DNA from: Odoribacter splanchnicus DSM 20712
Lineage (GTDB): Bacteria > Bacteroidota > Bacteroidia > Bacteroidales > Marinifilaceae
Assembly (NCBI RefSeq): GCF_000190535.1
Contig: NC_015160.1
Coordinates: 3,348,001-3,412,000, forward strand
Reading direction: 5' to 3'
DNA length: 64,000 bases
The notes under the pieces are model-generated. The model searched no databases. It worked only from the letters and a program-made list of their open reading frames with translations, and was not told where the DNA came from. The position numbers and the translations under genes were made by a program. This document shows positions 62,901 to 64,000 of this stretch, in pieces; position 1 is the first letter of the stretch; the number at the start of each line of letters is the position of its first letter.

Positions 62901-64000
62901 CTACTCCTCTGTTTCCGGATTGTTTTCGGTATAATCCTGGTATAAAAAGTCATTATAGGGGAATCGTGCCGAATGGATCTCTTTGACGATATCGTAAAGC
63001 TTTTCTTTCAGTTCTTCTATATTCTCCTTTTTAACGGCCGATATATATACGGTTTCACTTCCCTGTCGCGACATCCACATTTGTTTCAGGTCGTTCAGAC
63101 TATAGTTTTCTCTGGTCACAGGGGTTAAATCGTCTTCCTCCTTCTGTACATAATGAAAAGCGTCGATTTTATTGAAAATGATAATCGTCGGTTTGGGTTC
63201 TTTGATCAATTCTGCCAGAGTAGCATTGACCACCTTCATCTGATCTTCGAATTGCGGATGGGAGATATCCACGACATGAAGAATAACGTCTGCCTCGCGC
63301 ACTTCGTCCAACGTAGATTTGAACGATTCCACCAGGTGATGGGGTAATTTACGAATAAAACCTACCGTGTCCGCCAGCAAAAACGGCACATTTTTAATCG
63401 CAATTTTCCGCACGGTCGTATCTAGTGTAGCAAACAATTTGTTTTCTGCAAATACATCCGATTTACTCAGCAGGTTCATCAACGTCGATTTTCCGACATT
63501 CGTATAACCTACCAAAGCGACACGCACCAGTTTACCCCGGTTTTTCCGTTGAATGACCTTTTGTTTGTCGATCTTGGTTAGTTCATTTTTCAAACGGCTG
63601 ATTTTATCCCGGATGATCCGGCGGTCGGTCTCGATTTCCGTTTCTCCCGGTCCTCTTAATCCGATACCTCCTTTTTGTCTCTCCAGATGTGTCCACATTC
63701 CGGTCAGACGCGGAAGTAAATACTGGTATTGAGCCAGTTCCACCTGGGTTTTGGCATGTGCCGTACGTGCCCGGCTGGCAAAAATGTCCAGAATCAGGTT
63801 CGTCCGGTCCAGCACTTTGATTCCCGGAAAGACAGATTCTATATTTCGTAACTGTGTCGGGCTCAATTCATCGTCGAAAATAACCATATCTACCGGGTTT
63901 TCTTCGGTGTAAGCTTTGATTTCTTCCAGTTTCCCTTTGCCGATAAAAGTGGCATGTACCGGTTTATCTAAATTCTGTGTGAAAATTTTTACCGTTTCTG
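62901..64000 (-). CDS. hflX: GTPase HflX (5' end outside the window)
   Basis: Ribosome-associated GTPase of the HflX family, which helps rescue stalled ribosomes. The frame is open to the window edge (translating TVKIFTQNLDKPVHATFIGKG), so the true start lies beyond 64000. The HflX N-terminal domain has GLRGPGETEIETDRR. The G domain follows with G1 GYTNVGKST, G3 DTVGFIRKLPHHLVESF and G4 FNKID. The C-terminal tail is short. Separated from tonB by about 157 bp. Confidence 0.93.
   Translation of the reverse strand, partial: ETVKIFTQNLDKPVHATFIGKGKLEEIKAYTEENPVDMVIFDDELSPTQLRNIESVFPGIKVLDRTNLILDIFASRARTAHAKTQVELAQYQYLLPRLTGMWTHLERQKGGIGLRGPGETEIETDRRIIRDKISRLKNELTKIDKQKVIQRKNRGKLVRVALVGYTNVGKSTLMNLLSKSDVFAENKLFATLDTTVRKIAIKNVPFLLADTVGFIRKLPHHLVESFKSTLDEVREADVILHVVDISHPQFEDQMKVVNATLAELIKEPKPTIIIFNKIDAFHYVQKEEDDLTPVTRENYSLNDLKQMWMSRQGSETVYISAVKKENIEELKEKLYDIVKEIHSARFPYNDFLYQDYTENNPETEE

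Overview
The window reads as a chromosomal segment of a Bacteroidales bacterium, probably Odoribacteraceae; the family placement is an inference from gene content and style and was not tested. Supporting signs are Bacteroidetes-type promoters (-33 TTTG and -7 TAnnTTTG upstream of many genes), few recognisable Shine-Dalgarno sites, an RprXY-type two-component pair, TonB/ExbBD gene sets, GH2 and GH3 secreted glycosidases, a GldA-type ABC ATPase, and a RicT/PSP1-holB block. Most of the DNA is ordinary core genome. The accessory material is small: one insertion sequence, one decayed kinase, one possible defence pair, and several families of short repeats.

Layout. 1-5840: arginine operon argG(3' end)-argC-argD-argB-argE-argH, closed by a terminator. 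6016-6924: a small secreted PepSY-like protein, then two elaborate hairpin repeats between convergent genes. 6925-9297 (minus): integral membrane protein, winged-helix regulator and CreD. 9460-10788: sigma-54-type response regulator. 10839-17572 (minus): large secreted GH2 beta-galactosidase and a hybrid kinase with receiver and Hpt domains. 17718-24937 (minus): tRNA-Arg(CCG), ExbB/ExbD operon, ansA, tatD, gdhA, dprA. 25131-33590: aroB-aroA, tadA (minus), pgk, a D-threonine aldolase-like PLP enzyme, a Crp/Fnr regulator and a GH3 beta-glucosidase. 33778-37122 (minus): MarR regulator with a likely self-operator, and a Trk/Ktr potassium uptake pair separated by heptamer repeats. 37325-37622: remnant of a histidine kinase. 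37631-40512: DUF486 gene, then an ATPase and a DUF4435 TOPRIM protein (PARIS-like pairing) with a four-helix-bundle gene wedged between them and flanked by inverted heptamer arrays. 40575-44661: ruvB, rprX-rprY, rpiB. 45010-46352: TlpA-like thioredoxin lipoprotein split by a frameshift at an A7 run. 46716-51239 (minus): gldA, mutL, a small membrane protein, a UPF0104 protein and tRNA-Ala(GGC). 51315-53483: an endonuclease/exonuclease/phosphatase gene cut by an IS1595-family element; removing the element and one 8-bp target copy restores the reading frame. 53546-59776 (minus): two rhomboids, RicT/PSP1, holB, aspS. 59937-61730: cvpA, tyrS. 61742-62060: a 124-bp MITE-like inverted repeat and an octamer array that runs into the tonB stop codon. 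62057-64000 (minus): tonB and the 5'-truncated hflX.

Most noteworthy are the ATPase/DUF4435 pair with its repeat-flanked insert, the recurring 7-, 8- and 9-bp tandem arrays that start at or just after stop codons or RNA 3' ends, the paired hairpins at 6393-6895 with a conserved core and diverged arms, the frameshifted TlpA gene, and the precisely reconstructable IS insertion.
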